A stretch of DNA of 64,000 nucleotides from Flavobacterium sp. (GCA_021740105.1 JAIPAM010000007.1:1-64000), one strand, 5' to 3'; counted from the stretch's first letter, positions 36,092 to 47,600 are shown. The notes: a model not told the origin generated them from the sequence alone. Made by a program: numbers and translations.

Positions 36092-39000
36092 TTATTTCTT
36101 AATAACTCTAACCGTTTTCATTGCATTTTCAGTAGTTACTTGAATAAAGTAAGCACCGTTAGCATAACTAGACATATCTATTTGTGTAGTATTTGAATTA
36201 ATTTGTTTGCTCATTAATTGTTGACCAACGATATTAAATACTTTCACACTTGTCATGTCTTGAGAATAAGAAATATTCAACAAGTCGATCACAGGGTTTG
36301 GATAGTAAGTAAACTTAGTCATATCAAAATCTTGATTAGCCAACGTAGTAATTGTAACTGCTAAACTCGCAGCACTTCTACATCCGTTAATTGTTTGCGT
36401 AGCATAATAAGTAGTGTTAGCTAACAATTGAGTAGATGAAAGTGGATTAGTTCCTGAAGCAGCATTTGCAGCAGTAGCATACCAAGTAATGTTAGAACCA
36501 GTAACTACGATATCGCCTAGTGTCAATAAAGAAGATAATGATTGAGTTGCTGCACCTGTTGGAGCTGGAACAGCAGTTACCGTTACTGAAACCGCACTTC
36601 TAGAACTTTCACAACCACCAGAAGTTTGGGACACATAGTAGGTTCCTGTTGCTAAAGCAGCAGTTGAAGCTAAAGCTGTACCGCCTGTAGCAGTAGTATA
36701 CCATTGCACTCCAGTACCGTTAGCTGTTAAATTCGCAACCGTTGCACTGTTACAGAATTGTTGAGACGGACTACTAGAAGGGGCAACAGTTGAATTTGAA
36801 ATTGCAAATACTAAGAATCTAGTTGGACTTTCACAACCATTTGCTGTTTGTGACGCCCAATAATATCCTTGAGATAATACTGTTGTTGGCGCTAATGCAT
36901 TTCCACCAGTTGAAGTAGCATACCATTTAATATTAACTCCTGTTAATGAAGGAGTCATACTACTTACAGTAGCACCACCTGTAGGACAGAATTGATAAAA
37001 CTGTAATCCTGTAGGAGCAGGTGTTTGGTATACTGTTACCGGTACAGTTGCCAATCTAGTACACCCTAAAGAAGTAGTTGCAGTTGCAGTATAAGTTACT
37101 GAAGCAGCAGCAGCATTTGTTTTAAAGTAAACTGTTCCTGCATTTGTTCCTGCTGTATAAGGAACCGTTCCTGCAGCATCGGTATATAAATTCGTAATTG
37201 GTAACCAAGTAGTAGCTACTTGTCCTTGAACAAATATTCTTAAATTAGGACGTGTTGTAGTTCCAACAGGAGCTCCTGGATTAGTACATAAATCTGCAGT
37301 AAAATCATTTGTTCTATATAAATTCAATCCAGTTGCAACAGTTGAAGAGGCAACAGACAATGAATTTGTTCCACTTCCACCACCATCATTGTTATTGAAA
37401 CAAGTTTCAACTAATAAACTAGAAACTCCATCCCAAACTATAGGAGTGGTTAGTGTATAATCGATATTACCCGTTCCTGTTGGAGGAGTGTAAGCAACAT
37501 TATTTAAAATTGTAGTGGTTGGAGCGGCGATAAATCCAGTACCTAGAGTAGTACTTGAAACAAAACCAACACTTACAGAATAGTTATTCATTAATAAAGG
37601 AACACCCGTTAAAATAACGTGACCAATACTAGATATTGAACTTCCTGCAATTAATCCTAAAGAAGTTAATTCAGCAGCAGTATACAATGCTTGTGTTTTA
37701 GAACCTCCCCAGAAAACTTTATAAGGTGTTGACAATGTATTTCCTAAAGTTCCAGTTCCAATTTGCATTTGTCCAGTTGCGCCTATTGTACCTCCTGAAG
37801 TTACTAAAGGCAATACAAGATCAGCACAAGCTGAAGCTGAAGCTGGAGCAATACTCAATACAGTTGGAGTTGGATTAACACTAACTGTTACACTTGCAGT
37901 TGTAGCACATGGTGTTGCACCAGTAGTTTGAGAAGCAACCAAATTATAAGTAGTTGTATTTAATGGATTGAATACCCACCCAGCAGTAGAATTTCCAGTT
38001 ACCGTTGTTGGAGTTGTCCAAACATAGTTTGTATAACTAGAAGCACCTGTAGTTACAGTTATTGGAGCTGAATTAGATTCCGCACAAATAGTAGCTGTTG
38101 TTCCACTTAATACTAAAGCTGGAGGAGGTGTCACAGTAACAACTACTGGAACTCTTGGAGATGAACATACTACTTGACCATTAATTGTAAAACGAGGTCT
38201 AAATGAAGTAGTAGCATCTGCAGTTGTAGAAGCCAACATAGTCGCTGGATCTAAACTATCCGCTTGATCATAAGCAGTAGATACGAAACCAACATTATCC
38301 ACCTTCATTGTTGTTGCAACAGCTGTAAACGCAGCCGGAACAGAAGTCCAAGAGATAGAAACTAAGATGTTAGAACTACCATCCCAGTTGAATGTTGAGG
38401 CAGAACCAGTTCCAGTTCCGAAAGCTAAATTGTTTAGTGTATTCGCAACAGGAGTAAATCCATTATCTGGAAGTGTTCCTGCATAAACCTGAGACAATCC
38501 AGTTGATATAAATGTAGTTGTCATTACATCTGCAGTAACAGGAGCTAACGAAACAGAGAAACCTTGATAAGTTTGACCTGAACTAGTAGGCTCAAAACCT
38601 AAACTGGTAATGTTACCAGCACCAATTCCAGCAGAAAGCAATTCGCTTGCTTTAATGATGTATTGTGTTTTAGTTCCTCCCCAAAAACCTGGTAATAACG
38701 ATTGACCTGCAGTAGAAGAGTTTGTACCTCCTGCACCTATTGGTAAAGCACCAGAAACATACGTTTCAGCACCTGCAAAATACGTTGTATTCGCACTAAT
38801 GATAGGAGTTACAAATGAAGTACCTGATCCTAAAGCAGCACCACCGGTAGCATTTGCATACCACTTAACAGTAGTACCTGTTGATCCTGTAGCACCCACA
38901 GTTGCAGTTCCATATCCACAACGTAAACCAGGGGTGGTAGAAACAACTGAGTTAGCGTAACTAATGGTTACTGGACTTGTAAATCCAGGAACACCATTAC

Positions 39001-42000
39001 AAGAAATCAATTTACAACGGTAACTTGAAGCTGTAGGAATTGCTGAATAGGTTACCGCTGTTGCAGAAGCAATATCGGTCCAAGTGGTTCCACCATCAAT
39101 AGAATTTTGCCACTGATAAGTCATACCAGCAGTAATAGTGTAGCTAGTGCTGAAAGTCACTGATTGACCAGAACAAACTGTTGTAGCACTTGCAATTGTA
39201 GTTAAACCAGCAGGAACTGTAGTTCCAAGTACCGCCATTGCTACTTCAGCCGAACCTGCAGCATTAGTACAACCGGTAATTTGGTTAGTATAAGATATAG
39301 AATAAGTAGTTGTAGCTACAGGAGATACAGGAATACTTAATACGTTAACACCTGGGTTAGCATATCCAACTACTGGAGGAGTTGCAGTAGGGTTTGCAGT
39401 AACTGAAGGCATTGCAACACCGTTAGCAAACCAAGTAGTGTTATAATTTGAAGGTGGAATAAAACGCCATGTTTCAGGAGTTGTTACCGTTCCAGAGAAA
39501 GCTTGACGACCTGGAGCGACGGCACCGATAGTTTTAGTTGCGTCTTGAAGACCTACGGTAGGTGAATTTGTTGATGTTTTAGAAACAATTGCAATATCAA
39601 CTGTTCCAAGCGTTTCATATAAACGAGCTTGAGCAGTAAAACCTAGCACGTTATCCGAACAACAAGGGTCCACTTTACTATATTCAATAACAAAAATTCT
39701 GTTTGGAGCATAACCTTGCGTCCAATAAGTTAATGTACTTGACGAAGAACCTGAAGTACCATTACCAAAATATTGATCGGCAGCCATCAATGCAATAACA
39801 TTTCCAGGGTTTGCAGCATTAGGGAAAACACCTCCTGTTGCATTGAAAGTAAATTGCCCTAATTGACCATTAGCCGTACCATAACCTGGAGGAGTTCCAA
39901 ACATTAATAATCCGTTAGTACCTGCTGAAATAGTATTAAAGCTATTTCCAAAGAAGTTAAAATTGAATCCAATTGGGAAACCAGACCAACCACCATCATC
40001 AAGAGAACCTCCTGTAAGCGGAACGTTTGGAACACCATTAGTACTTACAACAACTGCATTTGATGGTGCAACAAATGGCACATATGGAATTGAAGTAACA
40101 GCAAAGTTACCTGCTACTAATCCAGAACCGATTGTAGCTCCTGTTCCAGGACAAACCCCTTGAGCAGTTGAAGTTACAGTTGCAGATGGTAATGGGTAAA
40201 CCCCAATAGATATATTTGATACAGCAGTACAAGTACCTTTAGTCGCTGTTAATCTGAAATCTGATGTTTGTGACAATGAAGAAGTTGTACTACTTGCGCC
40301 GGTTGCAGGAGCAACAGTTGCAGGAGAAGTTAATGAAGACCATGAGTAAGTAATTGTTGCATCTGCTGGTGAAGCCGTTAATGTAACTGGGCTTCCCACT
40401 CCACAAAATGAAGTAGCAGAAGATACAATTGCTGTTGGAGCAATTGTAATCGTAACCATTCTTCTTGAACCTTCACAAGAACCATTGAATTCAGAAACCC
40501 AAAGATTACCTGAACAAACAGGTGCACTAAAAGTAGCGCCAGTGAATAAAAGTGTACCAGCGTTGGCATCATTGTACCATCTAAAAGTTCCTGAACCACC
40601 TGAAGCAGTAACCGTAACCGTACCTCCTAAGTTAATGCTAACTGTTGAAGTTGAAACAGTTGGAGCAATTGGTGAGGGAGAAACAGTAATAATTTGTATA
40701 CCTGTAACAGTTACGCCATTTTTAGTAACCGAAATGTTACCTGTTGTTCCAGAACCAGCAAAACCAGTAATGGTAGTATCATTTACAACTGTAAATGTTG
40801 ATACGTCTGTACCTCCAATTTTAACGGCTGTAACCCCTAAAAAGTTAGTCCCTGATAAAGAAAAAACACCGGAGTTAGCACAAAGCGTTGTATTGTCTAT
40901 ACCTGAAATTGTTGGCGCACCTGTTCCCCATGCATAAAAGTTACCACTATTAAATAAAGCTAAAGTAGGCGCAACAGTTCCTGTTGTAAGACCACCAGTA
41001 GCAGCAAGAGGACCTGAAGCACCTATTGCAGCACTTCGAGTATTCCAAGCTCCATTTAATGCAGTTGATTCAAGAACAATCGTTTGAGGTTGAGTAATTG
41101 TTAAACCATCCTGCTCATTATAATTTAATCTTACTGTTGGAGCTGTTCCACCAAATAAGGTAGGAGAAGCTGTTGCAGCACCTAATGTAGTAGCGGTTTC
41201 CACTTTAAAAGCACGATTACCTAAAGCAATACCAGTACCACCAGTTACTGTATTAGTAGGAGCACCTACTTCAGTCACTTTAACTGTTAAAGCATCGGTT
41301 CCTCCAGTAACTGCAGTAGATGAACCTCCACCGGTAAATACCGTAACCGCTCCACTAAATGGGAAGTTAAATGTAGATCCTGTAGTTCCACCTCCTCTAC
41401 CAGTTAAGGTCATAGATCCATTGGTAATATAAGCTTTATTAGCACCGTAAGTAGTAGTAGTTCCTGCGTATCCATTCCAAGTAAATAATAAATTATTACC
41501 ACCTAAATTCAATACGTTTCCAGGTGCATTAACACTTGTAGTTAAACTTAAAGGAGCAAAAGAACTACCAAAAATAACCAAGTTGTTTGTTAAATTCAAA
41601 CCTATTCCATTACCTGCCAACGATAAAACATTTAATTTTCTGTTAGCTGGGATAGTAGCATCATCTGTAGCAACTACAGCAACTGTAGAAGGTGTGAATA
41701 AATTTAATGTTAAGTTATACAATGCAATACGAGCTGAAGGAGCAGTGGCAACAGTAGTAAAAGTTCCACCTACCGCAGTTCCAGAAGTAGTACCTACACC
41801 AACAGTAGGAGCAGCAGCATATCCAAAACCAGAGTTGGTCATTGTGAAACTTGTAATTTGTCCATTGCTACCTATGTTAGCCGTAGCAGTTGGCCAACAA
41901 CCTGCTGGGAAAGCTATAGTTGCATTTCCTGTAGATAAAGATAATGTTGGTGGCACTGAATAAGTTGCGGAAGTTCCAGTATTTAAGTATACAGACACTA

Positions 42001-44047
42001 CTTTTCCTTGATTCATTGTCACTATAAAGTTTGTTGCCGCTAATGCTGTACCTGAAACTAATGTTCCACCTGTTAATACAACTGTAGGTGCAGCAGTATA
42101 ACCTGAACCTGAATTAGTAACCAAGTTAAGTGTAGGAGGCCCAGCAAATCCAACCGTTGGAGCAACTGTATAGTTAACCCCACCATTAGAAGTTGAAATA
42201 GCACCAACTCCTGAAGAAGCTTGAACATTAGAAGAAGCTACGCTTGCTCCTTGATCACTATTGATAGTTAAACCACCAGTAATGGTAGCACCACCACTTT
42301 TTTGAGTTAAGCTATTCAGAGGACCCGCAATTTGTTGGAAATAAACTGCCGATGCAGCTGCACCCGAACCTGTTCCAGCTAACACACCAACACTAAAAGC
42401 AGTAGATGGAGCAGAAACATAACCTGAACCTGATTGTGTCAGATTTAAACTTCTAACAGTCCCTGTAACTGAATCAAAATTAACAGAAACTTTAGCAACT
42501 GTTCCTACATATAAAAACGTTGCTGTTCCACTTACTACCGCACCAGAAGTATGAACCGGTGGAGCAGTTGATGAAGCAGTTCCTGCTACTGTACAAGTGT
42601 ATAAATTATTTCCATAAAAATATTGAGTTCCTAAAACATGAGCTTGTGCACCTAAGAAAGAATTTCCTAAAGTTCCAGTGGTACCAATCCATAATAAATT
42701 TTGAGAAATCCCTGAAGTATGCGTAGGAGCAGTTGCTCCGATATTTGCAGCAGTTGTACAACGATATACATTATTTCCTGAAACATATAACGTATTTAAA
42801 ACTCCTGTAATATTACTCCACTGAGTTACTGCAGCACCAAAAACAACAGGAGCAACAGTGTACAAAGAACCCATATTAGTTACCGCAATACTTGCCACTT
42901 GTAAGTTTAAAGCTTGACCGTAAATTTGAGCAGTATTATCAATTCTTATTTTACCATTAGTATTTAATGACCCACCTGTATGCGTTAATCCTGCAGTTAC
43001 AGTTAAATTTTGTGAAGTAGAAACGGTATTACTACCTAAATTTTGAAAGGCTAAAGTTCTAATAATTCCTCTTGTACCATCGCCTTCAAAAACTCCGGTA
43101 CCACTTAAAGTAGAACCCGAACCATTAAAGTTGATTGTTCCAAAAGCAAAATTAGCATAACCATTATTTTGGAAATTACCACCTATGTTTATTGTAACTC
43201 CACCACCTGAAGTAGAGTAAGGTAACAATTTACCAGCTGAGTTAACTGTTAAATCTCCAGCAATTGTCATTGCATTTGCAGTACCATTCCATTGTAAAGT
43301 TCCGGTAACAGATAAGCTTGCAACACTAGTAACTTGATCTACCGTTACGATTGAACCAGCTGGAATAACAACTGTACTTGCCTCATTTGGAAGTGTTCCT
43401 CCCCATGTAGCAGGATTACTCCATAAACCTCCATTTACAATTGCTGTAGCTGTATTTGGAAGCAATTGGAATAAGCTAAAAGTTCCTGGGCATGGACTGG
43501 CAGGTGAGGGAAATGTATCAAATAAGATAAAATAAGTTACACCAGCAGTTAAATTTACAGATAGACTTTTAGTGGCTGCAGAGCTTGCTATACCACCAAC
43601 ACAAGTAGTACCTGCAGTTGTAGGGCAACCATTAAAAACTGAAATTTGAGTCCAAGTTTGACCACTCATGCTTAAGGAATACATCCCCGTTGCAGTTGGT
43701 GTAAAACTATATAAAGATTCAAGACCTCCATAATAATTTGTATTTGAACAACCACCAGTTAAAACTGATGCAGCTACAGAGGTAGCTGTAATATCATTTG
43801 TGGTTCCACAAATAATGGTAGCATTTGTAATTGGCAAAGAACTTGGCGCAATAACAGTTGCGTTAGGACAAGTAGTTGCATTTACTTGCTGACTAACCGA
43901 AAAAGTTAATAGCATTAAAATTGCAAAAAACCACGATGTACTCGTGATCATAGAGCGGGAATCAGTAGAAGAACCAACTGTAGACCCTGAACCATTTTTG
44001 AACCAGGCAAATAAACCGCCGCCAAAAGAATTGTAATTATTTTTCAT
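36092..44047 (-). CDS. Giant T9SS-secreted surface protein (predicted adhesin)
   Basis: 2,651 residues. The signal is long: about 38 polar, weakly basic residues come before the hydrophobic core (SWFFAILMLLTFSVSQQVNA). Next: a pre-peptidase-like beta-sandwich (about 60-195); a G8-like region (about 205-310, WSNPATWGGTLPNEAS); two YxCTxA...TAPxHTSG units (about 415-455, 470-512) like short carbohydrate-binding modules; five G-Y-x-x-A-P repeats (SGSGYTAAPTV type, about 390-740); an IPT/TIG-like domain (about 1038-1118); a long run of Ig-like domains with ESPTR and GGTALA WYxTxxGG units (about 1120-2570); and a T9SS type A sorting domain (last 78 residues: YYPNPVIDLLNISY, VKVFNIVGQQLM, GAYFIQV, VRVIKK). 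I see no catalytic domain. Probable cell-surface adhesin or matrix protein; target unknown. A promoter lies at 44098-44127. Confidence 0.88.
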   Translation of the reverse strand: MKNNYNSFGGGLFAWFKNGSGSTVGSSTDSRSMITSTSWFFAILMLLTFSVSQQVNATTCPNATVIAPSSLPITNATIICGTTNDITATSVAASVLTGGCSNTNYYGGLESLYSFTPTATGMYSLSMSGQTWTQISVFNGCPTTAGTTCVGGIASSAATKSLSVNLTAGVTYFILFDTFPSPASPCPGTFSLFQLLPNTATAIVNGGLWSNPATWGGTLPNEASTVVIPAGSIVTVDQVTSVASLSVTGTLQWNGTANAMTIAGDLTVNSAGKLLPYSTSGGGVTINIGGNFQNNGYANFAFGTINFNGSGSTLSGTGVFEGDGTRGIIRTLAFQNLGSNTVSTSQNLTVTAGLTHTGGSLNTNGKIRIDNTAQIYGQALNLQVASIAVTNMGSLYTVAPVVFGAAVTQWSNITGVLNTLYVSGNNVYRCTTAANIGATAPTHTSGISQNLLWIGTTGTLGNSFLGAQAHVLGTQYFYGNNLYTCTVAGTASSTAPPVHTSGAVVSGTATFLYVGTVAKVSVNFDSVTGTVRSLNLTQSGSGYVSAPSTAFSVGVLAGTGSGAAASAVYFQQIAGPLNSLTQKSGGATITGGLTINSDQGASVASSNVQASSGVGAISTSNGGVNYTVAPTVGFAGPPTLNLVTNSGSGYTAAPTVVLTGGTLVSGTALAATNFIVTMNQGKVVSVYLNTGTSATYSVPPTLSLSTGNATIAFPAGCWPTATANIGSNGQITSFTMTNSGFGYAAAPTVGVGTTSGTAVGGTFTTVATAPSARIALYNLTLNLFTPSTVAVVATDDATIPANRKLNVLSLAGNGIGLNLTNNLVIFGSSFAPLSLTTSVNAPGNVLNLGGNNLLFTWNGYAGTTTTYGANKAYITNGSMTLTGRGGGTTGSTFNFPFSGAVTVFTGGGSSTAVTGGTDALTVKVTEVGAPTNTVTGGTGIALGNRAFKVETATTLGAATASPTLFGGTAPTVRLNYNEQDGLTITQPQTIVLESTALNGAWNTRSAAIGASGPLAATGGLTTGTVAPTLALFNSGNFYAWGTGAPTISGIDNTTLCANSGVFSLSGTNFLGVTAVKIGGTDVSTFTVVNDTTITGFAGSGTTGNISVTKNGVTVTGIQIITVSPSPIAPTVSTSTVSINLGGTVTVTASGGSGTFRWYNDANAGTLLFTGATFSAPVCSGNLWVSEFNGSCEGSRRMVTITIAPTAIVSSATSFCGVGSPVTLTASPADATITYSWSSLTSPATVAPATGASSTTSSLSQTSDFRLTATKGTCTAVSNISIGVYPLPSATVTSTAQGVCPGTGATIGSGLVAGNFAVTSIPYVPFVAPSNAVVVSTNGVPNVPLTGGSLDDGGWSGFPIGFNFNFFGNSFNTISAGTNGLLMFGTPPGYGTANGQLGQFTFNATGGVFPNAANPGNVIALMAADQYFGNGTSGSSSSTLTYWTQGYAPNRIFVIEYSKVDPCCSDNVLGFTAQARLYETLGTVDIAIVSKTSTNSPTVGLQDATKTIGAVAPGRQAFSGTVTTPETWRFIPPSNYNTTWFANGVAMPSVTANPTATPPVVGYANPGVNVLSIPVSPVATTTYSISYTNQITGCTNAAGSAEVAMAVLGTTVPAGLTTIASATTVCSGQSVTFSTSYTITAGMTYQWQNSIDGGTTWTDIASATAVTYSAIPTASSYRCKLISCNGVPGFTSPVTISYANSVVSTTPGLRCGYGTATVGATGSTGTTVKWYANATGGAALGSGTSFVTPIISANTTYFAGAETYVSGALPIGAGGTNSSTAGQSLLPGFWGGTKTQYIIKASELLSAGIGAGNITSLGFEPTSSGQTYQGFSVSLAPVTADVMTTTFISTGLSQVYAGTLPDNGFTPVANTLNNLAFGTGTGSASTFNWDGSSNILVSISWTSVPAAFTAVATTMKVDNVGFVSTAYDQADSLDPATMLASTTADATTSFRPRFTINGQVVCSSPRVPVVVTVTPPPALVLSGTTATICAESNSAPITVTTGASSYTNYVWTTPTTVTGNSTAGWVFNPLNTTTYNLVASQTTGATPCATTASVTVSVNPTPTVLSIAPASASACADLVLPLVTSGGTIGATGQMQIGTGTLGNTLSTPYKVFWGGSKTQALYTAAELTSLGLIAGSSISSIGHVILTGVPLLMNNYSVSVGFVSSTTLGTGFIAAPTTTILNNVAYTPPTGTGNIDYTLTTPIVWDGVSSLLVETCFNNNDGGGSGTNSLSVASSTVATGLNLYRTNDFTADLCTNPGAPVGTTTRPNLRIFVQGQVATTWLPITNLYTDAAGTVPYTAGTNAGTVYFKTNAAAASVTYTATATTSLGCTRLATVPVTVYQTPAPTGLQFYQFCPTGGATVSSMTPSLTGVNIKWYATSTGGNALAPTTVLSQGYYWASQTANGCESPTRFLVFAISNSTVAPSSSPSQQFCNSATVANLTANGTGVQWYTTATGGTALASTAALATGTYYVSQTSGGCESSRSAVSVTVTAVPAPTGAATQSLSSLLTLGDIVVTGSNITWYATAANAASGTNPLSSTQLLANTTYYATQTINGCRSAASLAVTITTLANQDFDMTKFTYYPNPVIDLLNISYSQDMTSVKVFNIVGQQLMSKQINSNTTQIDMSSYANGAYFIQVTTENAMKTVRVIKK

Positions 44048-44097
44048 AATTAGATATTATAGGTTAGGAAATTAAATTTTAAAAATTAATCAGGCGT

Positions 44098-44127
44098 TAA
44101 AAATAGTTAAATAAAATAAAAAAACAA
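44098..44127 (-). promoter_or_regulatory. Promoter of the giant surface-protein gene
   Basis: Minus strand: TTG (44127-44125), 19-base spacer, TATTTTTA (44105-44098; one mismatch to TAnnTTTG). The leader to ATG 44047 is about 45 bases. The rest of 44048-44285 is AT-rich with no gene that I can see. Confidence 0.4.
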
Positions 44128-44285
44128 TGTTAAATTTTAATTTTTTTTTAAAAACCTTGAATAATTATGAAAGTAAGAAAAAATGGTATTGAAAATTATT
44201 TAATCACTAAAAGTAAAATGAACTAAAAGTTTCTAATTTAAAATAAAGAGTTCATTTAAATTTTTAACTGGAGAATATTGGGATA

Positions 44286-44313
44286 AAAAAAGCCCCTTCA
44301 AATGAAGGGGTTT
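44286..44313 (-). terminator. Terminator after the DUF3467 gene
   Basis: CCCCTTCA (44293-44300) AA TGAAGGGG (44303-44310); on the minus strand a run of seven T follows. Confidence 0.8.
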
Positions 44314-44318
44314 TAAAG

Positions 44319-44621
44319 TTATGCTTGGCCAGCGGTTCCAAAATTAAGTGGAATGGCCGGTTGCTCTGTGTCTTTTATTTCGCCATGAGCGACTTCAAAT
44401 CGGTGTACATTTTCGGCTAAAGCTTTAACTAATCTTTTGGCATGTTGAGGCGTCAAAACGATTCTTGACTTCACTTTTGCTTTAGGAACACCTGGCATAA
44501 TACACACAAAATCCAAAACAAATTCTGATGCCGAATGATTGATAATAGCTAGGTTAGAATAAATTCCTTCCGCTGTATTTTCATCTAATTCAATATTTAT
44601 TTGTCCTTCTTGCTCGCTCAT
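44319..44621 (-). CDS. DUF3467 family protein
   Basis: 100 residues. INIELDENTAEGIYSNLAIINHSASEFVLDF and PGVPKAKVKSRIVLTPQHAKRLVKAL (motif segments near residues 8-38 and 44-70) match DUF3467. Function unknown; the family often sits near rpoBC in Bacteroidota. Here it follows rpoC with only an intrinsic terminator in between (44633-44674), so it may be expressed by read-through or from an unseen promoter. Confidence 0.85.
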   Translation of the reverse strand: MSEQEGQINIELDENTAEGIYSNLAIINHSASEFVLDFVCIMPGVPKAKVKSRIVLTPQHAKRLVKALAENVHRFEVAHGEIKDTEQPAIPLNFGTAGQA

Positions 44622-44632
44622 ATTAAAATGGT

Positions 44633-44674
44633 AAAAAAAGTGAAAGATTTAAAATAATTAAACCTTTCACTTTT
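44633..44674 (-). terminator. Intrinsic terminator directly after rpoC
   Basis: AAAAGTGAAAG (44636-44646) pairs with CTTTCACTTTT (44664-44674) around a 17-base loop; T run on the minus strand. Starts four bases past the rpoC stop and ends 12 bases before the DUF3467 start. Confidence 0.75.
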
Positions 44675-44677
44675 GAA

Positions 44678-47600
44678 TTAATAATTGTATTCTTCTTTTG
44701 TAGTTATCATTTCATTGAACTCCTCTTTAGAACCTACAATGGTGTGATCGTATTCTCTCATACCGGTTCCAGCTGGAATTCTATGTCCTACAATAACATT
44801 CTCTTTCAATCCTTCTAACTCGTCCACTTTACCAGCTACTGCTGCTTCGTTTAACACTTTAGTAGTTTCTTGGAATGATGCTGCAGAAATAAACGATTTC
44901 GTTTGTAACGACGCTCTCGTAATACCTTGAAGTACTGGAGTTGCAGTGGCCGTGATTACATCACGAGCTACGACTAGATTCTGATCGTTACGTTTCAATA
45001 GTGAATTTTCATCACGCAATTGACGAGGAGAAACAATTTGACCTGGTTTCAAGTTTTGCGAATCCCCAGCGTCTTCAACTACTTTCATACCGTACAATTT
45101 ATCATTTTCAACAATAAAATCTTTAGTGTGAATTAATTGATCTTCTAAGAATAACGTATCTCCTGGATCTTCAACTAATACTTTACGCATCATTTGACGG
45201 ATCACCACTTCAAAGTGTTTGTCGTTAATTTTCACCCCTTGTAAACGGTACACCTCTTGAATTTCATTTACTAGATACTGTTGAACAGCAGCTGGCCCTT
45301 TAATTCTTAGGATATCGTCTGGCGTAATTGCTCCATCAGATAATGGAACTCCTGCACGTACAAAGTCATTTTCTTGAACTAAGATTTGGCTAGAAAGTTT
45401 TACTAAGTATTTCTTAACCTCACCAAATTTAGATTCGATGATAATTTCACGGTTACCTCTTTTTACTTTTCCAAAAGTTACCACCCCGTCTATTTCTGAA
45501 ACTACCGCTGGATTAGATGGATTACGAGCTTCTAACAACTCTGTAATTCTTGGTAATCCTCCAGTAATATCTCCTGATTTTGAAGATCTACGTGGGATTT
45601 TTACTAAAATCTTACCTGCTTTAATTTTCTCCCCATTGTCAACCATCAAGTGGGCTCCAACTGGTAGGTTATAAGAACGGATCAACTCATTATCTTTACC
45701 GTAAATCAATAAAGTAGGAATTAATTTTTTGTTTCTTCCTTCAGAGATTACTTTTTCTTGGAATCCTGTTTGCTCATCAATTTCAACCACGAACGATTGC
45801 CCTTGCTCTAAATCTTCGTAAGCAATTTTACCAGTAAATTCTGAAATAATAACTCCATTGTATGGATCCCATTTACAAATAACATCTCCTTTAGTTACTA
45901 CTTGACCGTCTTTAACATAAATGCTAGATCCGTAAGGGATATTATTGGTTGCTAATAGGATGCCTGTTTTAACGTCTATTAATTTCAATTCAGTAGAACG
46001 CGAGATTACAATATCAACTGCTTGACCTTCTAAATCTTCTCCTTTAACTGTTTTTAAATCTTCTAATTCTAGACGACCATTGAATTTAGCTAAGATGCTT
46101 GATTCTTCAGAAATCCCACCCGCAACTCCACCTACGTGGAAAGTACGTAATGTTAACTGTGTACCTGGCTCTCCAATTGACTGTGCAGCAATTACACCTA
46201 CAGCCTCTCCTCTTTGAGTCATTTTTCCAGTGGCTAAGTTTCTTCCGTAACATTTAGCACAAATTCCTTTAGTAGCTTCACAAACTAGTGGCGAACGAAC
46301 TTCCACTTTCTCGATTGGAGAAGCTTCAATTAAACGCATCGTTGCTTCCACAATTTGCTCTCCTCCTTTTACTAATACTTCATTAGTCATAGGATTAATA
46401 ACGTCTTGTAATGCAACACGACCTAAGATTCTTTCTCCTAGCGTTTCAACAATTTCTTCATTCTTTTTCAATGCAGAAACTTCAACACCTCTAAGGGTTC
46501 CACAGTCATCAATGTTTACAATTACGTCTTGTGAAACGTCATGTAATCTTCTTGTTAAGTAACCCGCATCGGCAGTTTTTAATGCGGTATCCGCAAGTCC
46601 TTTACGAGCACCGTGAGTAGAAATGAAATATTCTAAAATCGAAAGTCCTTCTTTAAAGTTAGAAAGAATCGGGTTTTCAATAATTTCTCCACCACCGGCA
46701 GTCGATTTTTTTGGCTTTGCCATCAAACCACGCATACCTGTTAACTGACGAATTTGCTCTTTAGATCCCCTTGCTCCAGAGTCAAGCATCATGTAAACAG
46801 AGTTGAAACCTTGTTGGTCTTCTCTAATATTTTTCATTGCTAATTCTGTAAGTTGGGCATTTGCAGAAGTCCACACGTCAATAACTTGGTTGTAACGTTC
46901 GTTATTGGTAATAAGACCCATGTTATAATTTGCAGAAATACCGTCAACTTGTTCTCTTGCATCTGCAATTAATTTAGTTTTTTGTTCTGGAATTCTAATA
47001 TCACCAAGAGAGAATGACAATCCACCGCTGAAGGCAAATTTATAACCCATATCTTTCATGTTGTCCAAGAACGCAGCTGTTGTAGGCACATTCGTTACAC
47101 TTAATACATGTCCGATAATATCTCTAAGGTTTTTCTTAGTTAATACATCATTAATATATCCCGCTTCTTCCGGTACTACTTCGTTAAAAAGTACACGACC
47201 TGCAGTAGTTTGGATAATTTTATATACTAATTCTCCTTCTTCATTAAAATCTTTCGCACGAATTTTCACACGAGCGTTCAATTCTAACTTCCCTTCATTC
47301 AAGGCAATATTTACTTCTTCAGCAGAGTAAAAAGTTAAGTCTTGACCTAAAATTTTATGTTCTGGTGTAGAGATTCTTTCTTTGGTCATATAATAAAGAC
47401 CCAATACCATGTCTTGAGAAGGTACAGTAATTGGAGCACCATTTGCAGGATTCAAGATATTGTGAGAAGCCAACATTAATAATTGTGCTTCCAAAATAGC
47501 TTCTGGTCCTAACGGCAAGTGAACCGCCATTTGATCCCCATCAAAATCCGCGTTGAACGCCGTACAAACTAAAGGGTGCAATTGGATTGCTTTTCCTTCA

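Noticed and set aside
36092..44047. Several plus-strand ORFs of 65-150 codons opposite the giant surface-protein gene
   Set aside because: Low-complexity Val/Pro/Thr-rich shadows of the Thr/Gly/Ala-rich coding strand, without promoters or family signatures.
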